This document shows positions 44,279 to 54,057 of a stretch of DNA of 64,000 nt, piece after piece. The translations under genes and the position numbers were made by a program. Numbering within the stretch: position 1 is the stretch's first letter; each line of letters opens with the position of its first letter. Origin of the DNA: Escherichia coli (lineage in GTDB: Bacteria > Pseudomonadota > Gammaproteobacteria > Enterobacterales > Enterobacteriaceae); contig NZ_AP027764.1 of the NCBI RefSeq assembly GCF_036503815.1, positions 930,001 to 994,000 of the forward strand, written 5' to 3'. The notes under the pieces were generated by a model. The model saw only the letters and a list, made by a program, of their open reading frames with translations, was not told the origin of the DNA and ran no database searches.

Positions 44279-44307
44279 TCAAAGAGAAATCGAAAGGGGA
44301 GGTAAAA

Positions 44308-44487
44308 GTGATCAATAAATTACTGTTAGCTTACCTGATAGGTCTGGTTGTGACATCGACCTTAATATTTATCTTCTCGGAAGAAAAAGTAACATATCGG
44401 TTGTTTGCTGCAGTAATTACAGGGTTGACCTGGCCGCTTAGCCTCATTCCATCCATCATAAGTATCATAATTCGTAAATCCGACTAA
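44308..44487 (+). CDS. GhoT/OrtT-like small membrane toxin (59 residues)
   Basis: A 59-codon ORF starting at GTG 44308 after a very strong ribosome site, GGGGAGG, five bases away. The product has two hydrophobic segments separated by SEEKVTYR and the segment TGLTWPLSL. This matches the GhoT/OrtT pattern as I recall it (S-x-E/D-K, then R-x-x-SA, then G-x-TWP-x-S). Those proteins make the inner membrane leaky and lower ATP. No GhoS-like antitoxin gene is visible next to it, so it may be an orphan like OrtT. It continues from the GH15-like gene on the same strand. Confidence 0.7.
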   Translation: MINKLLLAYLIGLVVTSTLIFIFSEEKVTYRLFAAVITGLTWPLSLIPSIISIIIRKSD

Positions 44488-44832
44488 CAAGAAAATTATA
44501 TGAACGATTAAGAAAAATAGAATCGAAAAAGAGAATAAAATATATGCGGGGAGTAACAAAACACTCGCAGTGCGTTAATGTGTAACTAACAAATATGATT
44601 TTTATTGAAAATAGTCACCAAACAAGTGTTATAAGAAATACGGGGTATGTTTAAGTAAAACATATCAACAGTTGCAATTCTGTATATGGACAGGATGACT
44701 TACTACTGTAAGTGGCTGATAGCTATTCGCTCATAACAAAATCATTATTTTATAAATAGGAATCATCACTTTTTAATCATGTTTTTATTGCAAGTTTATG
44801 GAGAATGAGAATATGGAATAAGGAGATGAAAC
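44488..44832. other. AT-rich 345-base gap before eivF
   Basis: No convincing gene. A perfect inverted repeat TATGTTT-AAGTA-AAACATA at 44646-44664 may be an operator for eivF. The ribosome site AGGAG at 44821-44825 belongs to eivF. I could not place a clear promoter. Confidence 0.4.
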
Positions 44833-45582
44833 ATGATTGAAGAAGGGCTGTTACTTCCAATGAATGTTTTGCTTCAAGGACAGAAGTTAACCCTACTGGA
44901 CCCTGAAATGTGGTTCTTACGGGGAAATGAAAACAAGGATGTAACCCTTGTTATTACGATTGGTAATAACCATCAAAAATTAATGGTAGTGGAAGACATA
45001 TTACTGCTCATTGACCGAAGCCAAATTGAGGTAACTGCAGGGAAAGTAATTTATCATCCACTTCGCATTGATATCCTGAGTAAATTATTAGCTTTTATAG
45101 ATGAATCAACGGGGAGTGTGGAAAGGGAACACCATGACTTGTTTGCTGATGCCTTGCCCTTTGCATCAGAAGTTGTGCTATTCAGTAAAGTTGCAAGTGA
45201 AGCCTGGTTTTTAGCCACTTATCTGAGCAGCGATAATATTAATGAAATTCTGTTTCAGCATCTAAGAAAAACAGAATGCTATAAACTGGTTCGCTATTTA
45301 TTATCGCAATCGCTCATACAGACTTCACTCTATGATCTTGGTGAGCTTTACGGCGTATCGTATTCACATTTTCGCCGTTTATGTAGTTATGCATTGGGTG
45401 GTAAAGTTAAAACGGAATTATGTGGCTGGAGAGTTGCCAGAGCCGTGTTGGAAATCATTGAAGGAAACAGTGATATGACAACTATTGCGCATAAATATGG
45501 CTACTCATCCTCATCACACTTTTCAGCCGAAGTAAAAAGCCGGTTAGGAAAAACACCGAGAGAACTATGTAAAAAGTTATGA
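44833..45582 (+). CDS. eivF: ETT2 AraC-type regulator EivF
   Basis: A 249-residue homologue of Salmonella InvF. The AraC-type double helix-turn-helix occupies about residues 150-248 (LGELYGVSYSHFRRLC and ATIAHKYGYSSSSHFSAEVK), and the N-terminus has no sugar-binding fold signature. In O157:H7, EivF and EtrA were reported to repress the LEE. ATG 44833 follows AGGAGATGAAAC. It heads the eiv-epa operon and overlaps eivG by 4 bases. Whether it activates its own operon, as InvF does not for structural genes, is unknown. Confidence 0.93.
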   Translation: MIEEGLLLPMNVLLQGQKLTLLDPEMWFLRGNENKDVTLVITIGNNHQKLMVVEDILLLIDRSQIEVTAGKVIYHPLRIDILSKLLAFIDESTGSVEREHHDLFADALPFASEVVLFSKVASEAWFLATYLSSDNINEILFQHLRKTECYKLVRYLLSQSLIQTSLYDLGELYGVSYSHFRRLCSYALGGKVKTELCGWRVARAVLEIIEGNSDMTTIAHKYGYSSSSHFSAEVKSRLGKTPRELCKKL

Positions 45583-47282
45583 AAATAAAATTACGTATTA
45601 CTATTATATTAATTTCAGCCTTATGCATTTTTAATGGATTATTGACTCCTGGTGCATATGCCGCAGCAGCGAATGGATACGTAGCAAATAAAGAAAATCT
45701 ACGTAGTTTTTTTGAAACGGTTTCATCATATGCGGGTAAGCCTACAATAGTAAGTAAGCTTGCCATGAAGAAACAGATCAGCGGAAATTTTGATTTAACC
45801 GAACCCTATGCCTTGATTGACCGCCTGTCGGCGCAGATGGGACTTATTTGGTACGATGATGGCAAAGCTATTTATATCTATGACTCATCAGAGATGCGTA
45901 ATGCGCTGATTAATCTGAGAAAGGTATCGACGAATGAGCTTAATAATTTTTTAAAAAAATCGGGTCTGTATAACTCTCGTTATGAAATTAAAGGGGGCGG
46001 CAATGGTACTTTCTATGTATCTGGGCCACCGGTTTATGTTGACCTGGTCGTTAATGCTGCAAAATTAATGGAGCAAAACAGTGATGGCATTGAGATCGGA
46101 CGCAATAAAGTAGGTATTATTCACCTGGTCAACACATTCGTTAATGACCGGACTTATGAATTACGTGGCGAAAAGATAGTTATTCCTGGCATGGCAAAAG
46201 TACTATCGACGTTGTTAAATAATAACATTAAGCAAAGCACTGGGGTTAACGTACTTTCTGAAATTTCAAGTCGTCAACAACTAAAAAACGTATCACGTAT
46301 GCCTCCTTTTCCTGGTGCTGAAGAAGATGATGACCTACAAGTAGAGAAAATAATATCGACAGCTGGAGCGCCAGAGACTGACGATATACAAATTATTGCA
46401 TATCCTGATACCAACAGTTTACTTGTTAAAGGAACAGTATCTCAGGTTGATTTTATCGAGAAGTTAGTAGCTACGCTCGATATTCCAAAGCGACATATTG
46501 AATTATCTTTATGGATAATAGATATTGATAAGACTGATCTAGAACAGTTAGGAGCTGACTGGTCGGGCACGATAAAAATTGGATCCAGCCTAAGTGCATC
46601 ATTTAATAATTCAGGTTCAATTAGTACCCTGGATGGGACACAGTTTATTGCAACAATACAGGCACTTGCGCAAAAAAGAAGAGCCGCCGTTGTTGCTCGT
46701 CCTGTCGTTTTAACACAGGAGAATATTCCTGCTATATTTGATAATAACCGTACTTTCTATACTAAATTAGTCGGCGAGCGTACTGCGGAGTTGGATGAAG
46801 TAACCTATGGTACGATGATTAGCGTGCTACCACGATTTGCTTCGCGAAATCAAATTGAATTACTCTTGAATATTGAAGATGGCAATGAAATCAATTCCGA
46901 CAAGACCAATGTTGATGATCTGCCTCAGGTTGGTAGAACGCTTATAAGTACTATTGCGCGCGTGCCTCAAGGGAAAAGTCTTTTGATTGGTGGATATACA
47001 CGAGATACGAATACCTATGAAAGTCGCAAGATCCCAATATTAGGCAGTATTCCATTTATTGGTAAATTATTTGGATATGAAGGAACAAATGCGAATAACA
47101 TCGTTCGTGTCTTTCTTATTGAGCCAAGAGAGATCGATGAGCGCATGATGAATAATGCGAATGAGGCTGCGGTTGACGCCAGAGCAATAACACAGCAAAT
47201 GGCAAAAAATAAAGAAATCAACGATGAATTACTGCAGAAATGGATAAAAACTTACTTGAATCGTGAAGTCGTCGGAGGATAG
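45579..47282 (+). CDS. eivG: outer-membrane secretin of ETT2 (InvG/SctC)
   Basis: A 567-residue secretin. The N-terminal signal peptide runs through GAYAAA, followed by N0/N1 domains (residues about 35-180), and the C-terminal secretin pore domain with VARVPQGKSLLIGGY and IPILGSIPFIGKLFG at about 460-505, typical for the family. It forms the ring in the outer membrane of the needle complex. No truncation is seen. It overlaps eivF at the start and ends 4 bases before eivE. An InvH-like pilotin gene lies at 56942-57235. Confidence 0.95.
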   Translation: MKIKLRITIILISALCIFNGLLTPGAYAAAANGYVANKENLRSFFETVSSYAGKPTIVSKLAMKKQISGNFDLTEPYALIDRLSAQMGLIWYDDGKAIYIYDSSEMRNALINLRKVSTNELNNFLKKSGLYNSRYEIKGGGNGTFYVSGPPVYVDLVVNAAKLMEQNSDGIEIGRNKVGIIHLVNTFVNDRTYELRGEKIVIPGMAKVLSTLLNNNIKQSTGVNVLSEISSRQQLKNVSRMPPFPGAEEDDDLQVEKIISTAGAPETDDIQIIAYPDTNSLLVKGTVSQVDFIEKLVATLDIPKRHIELSLWIIDIDKTDLEQLGADWSGTIKIGSSLSASFNNSGSISTLDGTQFIATIQALAQKRRAAVVARPVVLTQENIPAIFDNNRTFYTKLVGERTAELDEVTYGTMISVLPRFASRNQIELLLNIEDGNEINSDKTNVDDLPQVGRTLISTIARVPQGKSLLIGGYTRDTNTYESRKIPILGSIPFIGKLFGYEGTNANNIVRVFLIEPREIDERMMNNANEAAVDARAITQQMAKNKEINDELLQKWIKTYLNREVVGG

Positions 47283-47286
47283 TGAA

Positions 47287-48432
47287 ATGGCGATTCATGT
47301 AGAGCATGTCGGTGTATTAGAAAGAGCCAGAGAAGTTTCTCGCTTAGAGGACATTATCACAGAAGATAATGAAGATATTGAAGCTGAAATGCCTAAAATG
47401 GGAGATGATCCCGCCGGTAAAGAAGCTCGATTCTTACAAGCTACTGACGAGATGTCAGCAGCGTTAACGCAGTTTATGAAGAAAAAAATCTACGAAGAAC
47501 AACTGGCCAACTTTCTGGACGGAGAAGAATATGTCCTGGAAGATCAGCCAATAGAAAAAACCGATAAAGTCATGGAGGCGCTTAAGGCAGCAACTACCCA
47601 TGACTATGAAGTGTATAGCTTTGCTAAAAAATTATTTCCAGATGAAAGCGATCTGGTGGTTGTATTACGTGCAATTTTACGTAAAAAACAAATATCTGAA
47701 AATGTGCGGATAAACGCTGAAGCATTACTTAGAAAAGTTAATCAAGAGACTACTAAAAAATTCATTAATAGTGGCATTAACTCGGCATTAAAAGCAAAGT
47801 TATTTGGCCAGGCGTTGTCATTAAATCCAAAATTACTAAGGGCAAGTTATCGACAATTTTTAATGGCAGAAGACGATGCTGTAGATACTTATGTAGAATG
47901 GATTGGTAGTTATGGCTATCAAAATAGAATGCTAGTGACAAAATTTATCAAAGAGACGCTTTTCTCAGATATAAATGCACTTGATGCGAGTTGTTCATCA
48001 TTGGAATTTGGTATGTTTCTCAATAAGTTGTCACAACTATTGTCTCTTCAGTCGGCAGAGGCTTTATTTCTGAAAACTTTAATGAATAACCCAATAATTA
48101 AAAAATTTATTAGCGCAGAAGATTACTGGATATTTTTTCTGATATCGTTAATAAAATTCCCTGAGACTGCAGAGGAACTCCTGAAAAATGCACTGGTAAC
48201 CCTACCCGCAGATGCTAATTATAAAGACAAAACGTTACTCCTGAAGGCGATTTACAGCGGATGTACAAATCTTCCATTTTCACTTTTTATTAATAATGAA
48301 CAATTATTAGAGATTAGGGAGTGTTGTAAACAGGCAATAAAAGTAACATTTGCAGTAGAGCTCTTTGATACACAAAACAGTAATAAAAAACAAAATAAAA
48401 AACCATGGAAGAAGGTAATGTTCAATGTTTAA
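47287..48432 (+). CDS. eivE: type III gatekeeper EivE (InvE/SctW)
   Basis: About 381 residues of the InvE/SepL/HrpJ gatekeeper family, which controls the switch from translocator to effector export. Segments such as RFLQATDEMSAALTQFMKK and KLFPDESDLVVVLRAILRKKQ fit the InvE N-terminal and middle helices, and the protein is almost all helical. ATG 47287 with GGAGG eight bases upstream is preferred over GTG 47263, which lies within eivG. It overlaps eivA by 8 bases. Confidence 0.92.
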   Translation: MAIHVEHVGVLERAREVSRLEDIITEDNEDIEAEMPKMGDDPAGKEARFLQATDEMSAALTQFMKKKIYEEQLANFLDGEEYVLEDQPIEKTDKVMEALKAATTHDYEVYSFAKKLFPDESDLVVVLRAILRKKQISENVRINAEALLRKVNQETTKKFINSGINSALKAKLFGQALSLNPKLLRASYRQFLMAEDDAVDTYVEWIGSYGYQNRMLVTKFIKETLFSDINALDASCSSLEFGMFLNKLSQLLSLQSAEALFLKTLMNNPIIKKFISAEDYWIFFLISLIKFPETAEELLKNALVTLPADANYKDKTLLLKAIYSGCTNLPFSLFINNEQLLEIRECCKQAIKVTFAVELFDTQNSNKKQNKKPWKKVMFNV

Positions 48433-50485
48433 CAAAGTTTTGATAGGGTTAAGGAGTCATCCAGAATTAATAATTCTTGGATTAATGGTGATGATTATCG
48501 CCATGCTCATAATTCCATTGCCCACTTACTTAATCGATTTTTTGATTGGGCTGAACTTAACATTGGCAATACTTGTGTTTTTAGGATCATTCTATGTTGA
48601 TAGGATCTTAAGTTTTTCTTCATTCCCATCAATTCTCCTCATCACAACGTTATTTCGTTTGGCGCTGGCGATCAGTACCAGTCGACTTATACTTCTTGAG
48701 GCGGACGCCGGAGAAATTATAACGAGTTTTGGTGAATTCGTTATTGGAGATAGCCTGGTAGTTGGTTTTGTTATTTTCTCCATTGTTACTATTGTTCAGT
48801 TTATCGTGATTACTAAAGGTTCGGAACGTGTGGCTGAAGTTGCTGCCCGCTTTTCGCTTGACGGTATGCCAGGTAAACAAATGAGTATTGACGCCGATCT
48901 ACGCGCCGGGATCATTGATGCAGATTTAGCAAAAGAACGTCGTAGCGTATTAGAACGAGAGAGTCAGCTGTATGGTTCCTTTGATGGTGCGATGAAATTT
49001 ATCAAAGGTGATGCTATTGCAAACATCATTATTATCTTTGTTAATATTATCGGTGGGCTATCAGTAGGAGTAGGCCAAAATGGAATGGATTTCTCGACAG
49101 CGTTGACCGTCTACACAATTCTTACCGTCGGTGATGGTCTTGTTTCTCAAATTCCAGCTTTATTAATTGCTATTAGCGCAGGGTTTATCGTAACGCGCGT
49201 GAATGGCGATAGTGATAATATGGGGCAAAATATAATGTCCCAGTTATTAAGTAATTCTTTTGTCATTATTGTGACATGTGTCCTCGCGCTGAGTATTGGG
49301 TTGCTTCCAGGTTTTCCCCTTCTTGTGTTTTTATGTTTGGCAGTAATCTTAGGAATTTATTTTTACTTTAAATTTAAAAAGAAAGGGGTTGAAGAAACGG
49401 TTGTTGAGGGAGATATCACCGTTGGGTTGGAACCCTATAATCAGGATGATGATATTTCATTAGGTATTATTAATAAACTTGATCAGGTTATTACCGAAAC
49501 GGTACCTTTGGTTTTGATTATGAATAGTGTACAGGCTAAAAAATACACTGAAATCAATCTTGCTGATAGGATTCGTAGTCAGTTTTTTATTGAGTATGAT
49601 ATCCGTATTCCCGGTATTGTCATTCGCGAGGGGGAAGGCCTTAATGATGAAGATGTCATATTAATGCTAAATGAAGTCAGAGCCTCGCAATTTAAAATTT
49701 ATCATGATCTTGTCTTGTTGGTTGAATATTCAGATGAAGTGGTTTCGACTTTGATCAAGAAACCTGTCATCGTAAATAGTAATGGTGAACAATATTATTG
49801 GGTTACAAAAAGTGATGCCCAAAAATTAACAAAAATTGGCTGTTATACTCGCACGGCCATGGATGAAATGTACAATCATTTATCTGTATGTCTGGCTCAT
49901 AATATTAATGAGTATTTTGGTATACAAGAAACCAAATATATTCTTGATCAATTAGAGATGAAGTATCCTGATCTATTAAAAGAAATATTAAGATATATAA
50001 CCGTGCAGCGCATTTCAGAGGTAATTCAGCGTCTGATCCAGGAGCGAATTTCAGTGCGCAATATGCGTTTAGTTATGGAGGCTTTAGCATTATGGAGCCC
50101 ACGCGAGAAAGATATAATCACACTCGTCGAGCATGTACGAGGTGCATTAGGTCGCTACATTTGCCATAAGTTTTCATATTCTGGAGAAATTAAAGCAATT
50201 GTGATTTCGCCTGAAATAGAGGACAGAATCAGAGATGGTGTCAGGCCTACCGCTGGCGGTACTTTTCTTAATCTCGATGCATCCGAAGCTGAGATGATTC
50301 TGGATAATTTTAAACTGGCACTTTCTGGAATCAATATTCCAATTAAAGACATTATTTTACTGGGATCTGTGGATATTCGTCGTTTTATCAAAAAACTTAT
50401 TGAATCTAGTTATCGAGACCTCGAAGTACTTTCGTACGGGGAACTAACGGAAAATGTTCCCGTTAATATTCTGAAAACTATTTAG
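48425..50485 (+). CDS. eivA: export gate protein EivA (InvA/SctV)
   Basis: A 686-residue FHIPEP-family protein: about seven or eight membrane segments in residues 15-320, the FHIPEP signature region around AARFSLDGMPGKQMSIDADLRAG, and a large cytosolic nonamer-ring domain (about 355-686). It is full length. It is the inner-membrane gate through which substrates pass. The next gene is the ATPase; there is no InvB-like chaperone gene between them, unlike SPI-1. Confidence 0.96.
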   Translation: MFNKVLIGLRSHPELIILGLMVMIIAMLIIPLPTYLIDFLIGLNLTLAILVFLGSFYVDRILSFSSFPSILLITTLFRLALAISTSRLILLEADAGEIITSFGEFVIGDSLVVGFVIFSIVTIVQFIVITKGSERVAEVAARFSLDGMPGKQMSIDADLRAGIIDADLAKERRSVLERESQLYGSFDGAMKFIKGDAIANIIIIFVNIIGGLSVGVGQNGMDFSTALTVYTILTVGDGLVSQIPALLIAISAGFIVTRVNGDSDNMGQNIMSQLLSNSFVIIVTCVLALSIGLLPGFPLLVFLCLAVILGIYFYFKFKKKGVEETVVEGDITVGLEPYNQDDDISLGIINKLDQVITETVPLVLIMNSVQAKKYTEINLADRIRSQFFIEYDIRIPGIVIREGEGLNDEDVILMLNEVRASQFKIYHDLVLLVEYSDEVVSTLIKKPVIVNSNGEQYYWVTKSDAQKLTKIGCYTRTAMDEMYNHLSVCLAHNINEYFGIQETKYILDQLEMKYPDLLKEILRYITVQRISEVIQRLIQERISVRNMRLVMEALALWSPREKDIITLVEHVRGALGRYICHKFSYSGEIKAIVISPEIEDRIRDGVRPTAGGTFLNLDASEAEMILDNFKLALSGINIPIKDIILLGSVDIRRFIKKLIESSYRDLEVLSYGELTENVPVNILKTI

Positions 50486-50516
50486 GATAATGTCTTGAGA
50501 TATGGAGCATGCTGGT

Positions 50517-51809
50517 ATGAAAAAATTAAAACTATTAAATAAATACAGCTACTTACATAGCATAAACGGCTCGCTGATTGAAGCAGAGCTTGACGACGTT
50601 TCAGTGGGCGAAGTATGCGAAATTTATGCGAGCTGGCAAGCAAATGAACGTATAGCCAGGGCTCAGGTCGTTGGCTTTCGCAATGGAAAGACATTATTAA
50701 ACCTTATAGGCAGCTCTGTGGGGCTTACACGTACTGCAGTATTGAAACCAACGGGAGAGCAGTTAACCATACAGATCAGTGATGCCTTTCTTGGTTCAGT
50801 TTTGAATGCTTCTGGTCAAATTATGGAAAGGTTTGTCCCGGTCACTCCAGGGGATAGGGGAAATTTACGCCTGATTGATGAACTGCCACCGTCGTATCAG
50901 GAACGTCGAGTTATTAATACACCACTAGAGACACGGATAAGAGTCATTGATGGCGTACTGACATGTGGCATTGGTCAACGTGTTGGGATTTTCGCATCGG
51001 CTGGCTGTGGCAAAACGGTTTTAATGCATATGCTTGTAAACAACACTGAAGCTGATGTGTTTGTTATTGGCTTGATTGGCGAACGTGGAAGGGAAGTTAC
51101 GGAATGCGCGGAATCGCTGAAAAAATCAGTAAATGCAGCAAAATGTGTTTTGGTTTATGCCACCTCTGATTTTTCGTCAGTAGATCGGTGTAATGCCGCC
51201 CTGATGGCGACAACCGTGGCAGAGTATTTTAGAGATCGAGGAAAGAGAGTTGTACTTTTTATCGACTCAATGACGCGCTATGCACGAGCACTACGCGATA
51301 TGAAGCTGGCAGCGGGTGAACCACCTGCCAGACGTGGTTATCCTGCTTCTGTTTTTGACAGCTTACCTCGCTTACTGGAGAGGCCGGGACCAACACTAAA
51401 AGGAAGTATTACTGCCTTTTATACCGTATTACTGGAGGGGGAGGATGAATCAGACCCACTGGGGGATGAAATTCGCTCAATCCTTGATGGCCATATCTAT
51501 CTAAGTCGCAAACTCGCTGGGCAAGGTCATTATCCGGCAATAGATGTTCTAAAAAGTGTGAGTCGAGTATTTGGTCAGGTCACTGATGAAAAACACAGAG
51601 ATAATGCTGCACGGGTAAGGAAGATCCTCACCACTTTGGAAGATCTACAGGTGTTTATTGATTTAGGGGAATATCGCGCTGGGCAAAATGCTGAAAATGA
51701 TTTTGCCATGAATGCCCGGCCTAAACTCACAAATTGGTTAAAACAGTCAGTTAATGAAAAAATGCCAATGAGTGAAACGCTAAAAGAGCTTGAACGAATT
51801 GTTAAGTAA
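50517..51809 (+). CDS. eivC: ETT2 ATPase EivC (InvC/SctN)
   Basis: About 430 residues of the F1-beta-like type III ATPases. Walker A is ASAGCGKT near residue 162, Walker B is VVLFIDSMTRYARA near residue 243, and the export ATPase signature region PARRGYPASVFDSLPRLLERPG is intact. It unfolds and dissociates chaperone-substrate complexes. I choose ATG 50517 (GGAG nine bases upstream; length matches InvC) over 50502. It overlaps eivI by about 20 bases. Confidence 0.95.
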   Translation: MKKLKLLNKYSYLHSINGSLIEAELDDVSVGEVCEIYASWQANERIARAQVVGFRNGKTLLNLIGSSVGLTRTAVLKPTGEQLTIQISDAFLGSVLNASGQIMERFVPVTPGDRGNLRLIDELPPSYQERRVINTPLETRIRVIDGVLTCGIGQRVGIFASAGCGKTVLMHMLVNNTEADVFVIGLIGERGREVTECAESLKKSVNAAKCVLVYATSDFSSVDRCNAALMATTVAEYFRDRGKRVVLFIDSMTRYARALRDMKLAAGEPPARRGYPASVFDSLPRLLERPGPTLKGSITAFYTVLLEGEDESDPLGDEIRSILDGHIYLSRKLAGQGHYPAIDVLKSVSRVFGQVTDEKHRDNAARVRKILTTLEDLQVFIDLGEYRAGQNAENDFAMNARPKLTNWLKQSVNEKMPMSETLKELERIVK

Positions 51810-52257
51810 AGTTAATCGACTTATCAGAAGAACAGCGCAGAGCCTGGCTGCATGTGAAGCATCATTACAAAAGTTAAATGCAGAAAAAGAAAAGTTAGTC
51901 GAAAAGGAACGCCTGTATGATATGCAACTTAAAAACCTACAGTCACTGTTAGATATGAAGGAGTTACTCGGCGAAGTAGTATTTCGCCAGGATATATTTT
52001 ACTCGTTACGTAAAGTTGCAGTCATTCAGCAGCAGATCGCTGAGATAAATCTTGAAAAGCAAAAAATAGCAGAGCGGCGAAAAATACTTAACAAGGAAAT
52101 AGTTCAACAGCAAGCACAAAGAAAACACTGGTGGCTAAAAGGAGAAAAGTACGATCTACTAAAGAAGCGCATAAAAAAACAACTTTTAAATCAGATGCTT
52201 TATCAAGACGAGCTTGAACAGGAGGAGAAATATAATGGACGAAGTCAAGAAAATTGA
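51790..52257 (+). CDS. eivI: ATPase stalk protein EivI (InvI/SctO)
   Basis: A 155-residue highly charged coiled-coil protein resembling InvI/SpaM, the FliJ-like stalk between the ATPase and the gate. Residues 25-140 are nearly all heptad-like helices. The start appears to be TTG 51790 or 51799; no ATG occurs until residue 44, and the N-terminal LLSKVNRLIRRTAQ part matches the start of SpaM as I remember it. It lies inside a run of overlapping genes. The ATG-less start suggests coupled translation from eivC. Confidence 0.85.
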   Translation: MNELLSKVNRLIRRTAQSLAACEASLQKLNAEKEKLVEKERLYDMQLKNLQSLLDMKELLGEVVFRQDIFYSLRKVAVIQQQIAEINLEKQKIAERRKILNKEIVQQQAQRKHWWLKGEKYDLLKKRIKKQLLNQMLYQDELEQEEKYNGRSQEN

Positions 52258-53110
52258 ACATTATAAAAATTTAAACACAGACACATCCGAGAATTCTGCT
52301 GCGTATTTAGACAGTTTCTTAAAGAAAAACAAAAAAAATAAAGAAATGAGTGAGATTGTCGCTGGAACCATTCTCCAGTTATTACGTCAGACTCAGGATA
52401 GCCAATTTTCTACGTTGGGGAAAAAGAATGGGCAAATGAAGTCTATTGACAACAAATCGTCTCTCCAGGTTGACAGGAATCCATCTCTTTCTTTGCAAAC
52501 AAATGGAACAGAGCAATTTTCTACAAAGAAAATTCTCAATATGACTTCTCGAGGTCAGGGTATTAGTTCTGAACTATCTGATAACACGATAAAAATTAAG
52601 GAAAAAATCCATAATGGTAGCCATACAGAGTTCATCACAGATCAAAAAAACAGTAATAATAAAGATCGTGAAAAAAAATACCGCGATGGAGACAAAATAA
52701 ATGGACCGCAGGCCCATTTATTAGACATTACTAACGAAAGAAGGTTTGCTGATAACAGAACCATGTTTACTCAACATATCGAAAAACAAAGGAATGTTAA
52801 TACGCTCAATCAGAATGATATAAATAATTCTGTTAATAGTGCCAATGTACCAGAAAATGAATTGACATATCAGTTTCAGCGTTGGGGACAAAATCATACA
52901 GTCCGGATTCTGGAAAGTAGTGAAGGGATACGACTAAAACCATCTGACGCACTTGTCTCCGACAGACTCCATGAAGCCCAACACAATGATGTTACAGCAC
53001 AACGTTGGGTATTGACTGAGCAAGATGAACGACAAGGACAACGACATCAGCCCCATGATGAGCAAGAAAATGAAGGTAAATTCGAAAACGATCAGAAGGA
53101 CGAAAGTTAA
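52235..53110 (+). CDS. eivJ: needle-length regulator EivJ (InvJ/SctP)
   Basis: A 291-residue hydrophilic, Asn/Gln/Lys-rich protein at the InvJ/SpaN position between the stalk protein and SctQ. Residues 30-210 look disordered, as in InvJ-type rulers. The region LTYQFQRWGQNHTVRILESSEG (about 213-234) may be the small folded C-terminal switch domain. ATG 52235 has AGGAGG nine bases upstream; the upstream TTG at 52214 is less likely. Assignment rests partly on gene order. Confidence 0.8.
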   Translation: MDEVKKIEHYKNLNTDTSENSAAYLDSFLKKNKKNKEMSEIVAGTILQLLRQTQDSQFSTLGKKNGQMKSIDNKSSLQVDRNPSLSLQTNGTEQFSTKKILNMTSRGQGISSELSDNTIKIKEKIHNGSHTEFITDQKNSNNKDREKKYRDGDKINGPQAHLLDITNERRFADNRTMFTQHIEKQRNVNTLNQNDINNSVNSANVPENELTYQFQRWGQNHTVRILESSEGIRLKPSDALVSDRLHEAQHNDVTAQRWVLTEQDERQGQRHQPHDEQENEGKFENDQKDES

Positions 53111-54057
53111 TGTTCGGTCTGAGAAAAGTAAATGGAAACACTCATTCCTTTGAAACCACTTTTCAAAACTGGAAAGAAAATGGTGAAGATGTTGCGTTAT
53201 TAATGCCCGAATTTAGCGCCAAATGGCTACCGATAGCAGAAGAGAGCGGCAGCTGGTCTGGATGGGTGTTACTTCGAGAAATATTTCCCTTAATTTCTGC
53301 CGAGCTCGCTGGGATGGCTTTAATGCCAGAAACGGAAAGGTTAATAGTGGAATGGCTCAGTTTATCCAGTTCCCCGTTAAATCTAAAGTATCCTGAACTA
53401 AAATATAATCGTTTGTGTGTAGGTAAAGTATTTGATGGAGTATTGAGTCCAGCTCAACCACTAATAAGAATATGGACAGGGGAATTAAATGTTTGGTTAG
53501 ATAAAGTCACGGTCTGCCAATACGAAAACGCTCTAACGCTAGACAAAAAAACATTATATTGGCCCATTCATTTTGTAATTGGATTTAGTAAAACATGTTA
53601 TAGAACCATTGTTGATATTGAAGTTGGTGATGTTTTATTAATTTCAGATAATTTTGCTTATGCGGTTATTTATAATACAAAGATTTGTGACTTAATTTAT
53701 CCAGAGGAGTTAAAAATGGCTGATCATTTTGAGTACGAGGAAGATTTTGAAACAGATGACTTTGATATCAAAAAAAGCGAAATCGAGATTAATGATGAAA
53801 ATGACTATCAGCAGATTAATAGTTTTGAAGACTTGCCTGTAAAAATTGAGTTTGTTCTTGGAAAGAAAATAATGAATCTATATGAAATAGACGATCTCTG
53901 TGCAAAAAGAATTATATCTTTGCTTCCTGAAGCTGAGAAAAATATAGAGATACGTGTAAATGGCGCGCTAACTGGCTATGGCGAACTTGTTGAAGTGGAT
54001 GATAAATTGGGCGTAGAAATTCATTCTTGGTTATCAGGGAATAATAATGTCAAATAG
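53110..54057 (+). CDS. epaO: C-ring/sorting platform protein EpaO (SpaO/SctQ)
   Basis: A 315-residue SctQ homologue with the C-terminal FliN/SPOA domain (about residues 240-315: PVKIEFVLGKKIMNLYEID...VEVDDKLGVEIHSW). It builds the cytosolic sorting platform. The ATG overlaps the eivJ stop (TAATG). An in-frame ATG at 53716 (codon 203) has GAGGAG six bases upstream, predicting a separate SctQ-C product of about 113 residues, as in SpaO and YscQ. It overlaps epaP by 11 bases. Confidence 0.93.
   Translation: MFGLRKVNGNTHSFETTFQNWKENGEDVALLMPEFSAKWLPIAEESGSWSGWVLLREIFPLISAELAGMALMPETERLIVEWLSLSSSPLNLKYPELKYNRLCVGKVFDGVLSPAQPLIRIWTGELNVWLDKVTVCQYENALTLDKKTLYWPIHFVIGFSKTCYRTIVDIEVGDVLLISDNFAYAVIYNTKICDLIYPEELKMADHFEYEEDFETDDFDIKKSEIEINDENDYQQINSFEDLPVKIEFVLGKKIMNLYEIDDLCAKRIISLLPEAEKNIEIRVNGALTGYGELVEVDDKLGVEIHSWLSGNNNVK
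53704..53718 (+). promoter_or_regulatory. internal translation start within epaO
   Basis: GAGGAG (53704-53709), six-base spacer and ATG (53716-53718) lie in frame within epaO. The predicted product contains a highly acidic stretch followed by the complete FliN-like domain. Confidence 0.65.

Noticed and set aside
47263..47286. GTG 47263 as eivE start
   Set aside because: It lies inside eivG without a ribosome site; ATG 47287 has GGAGG at good distance.
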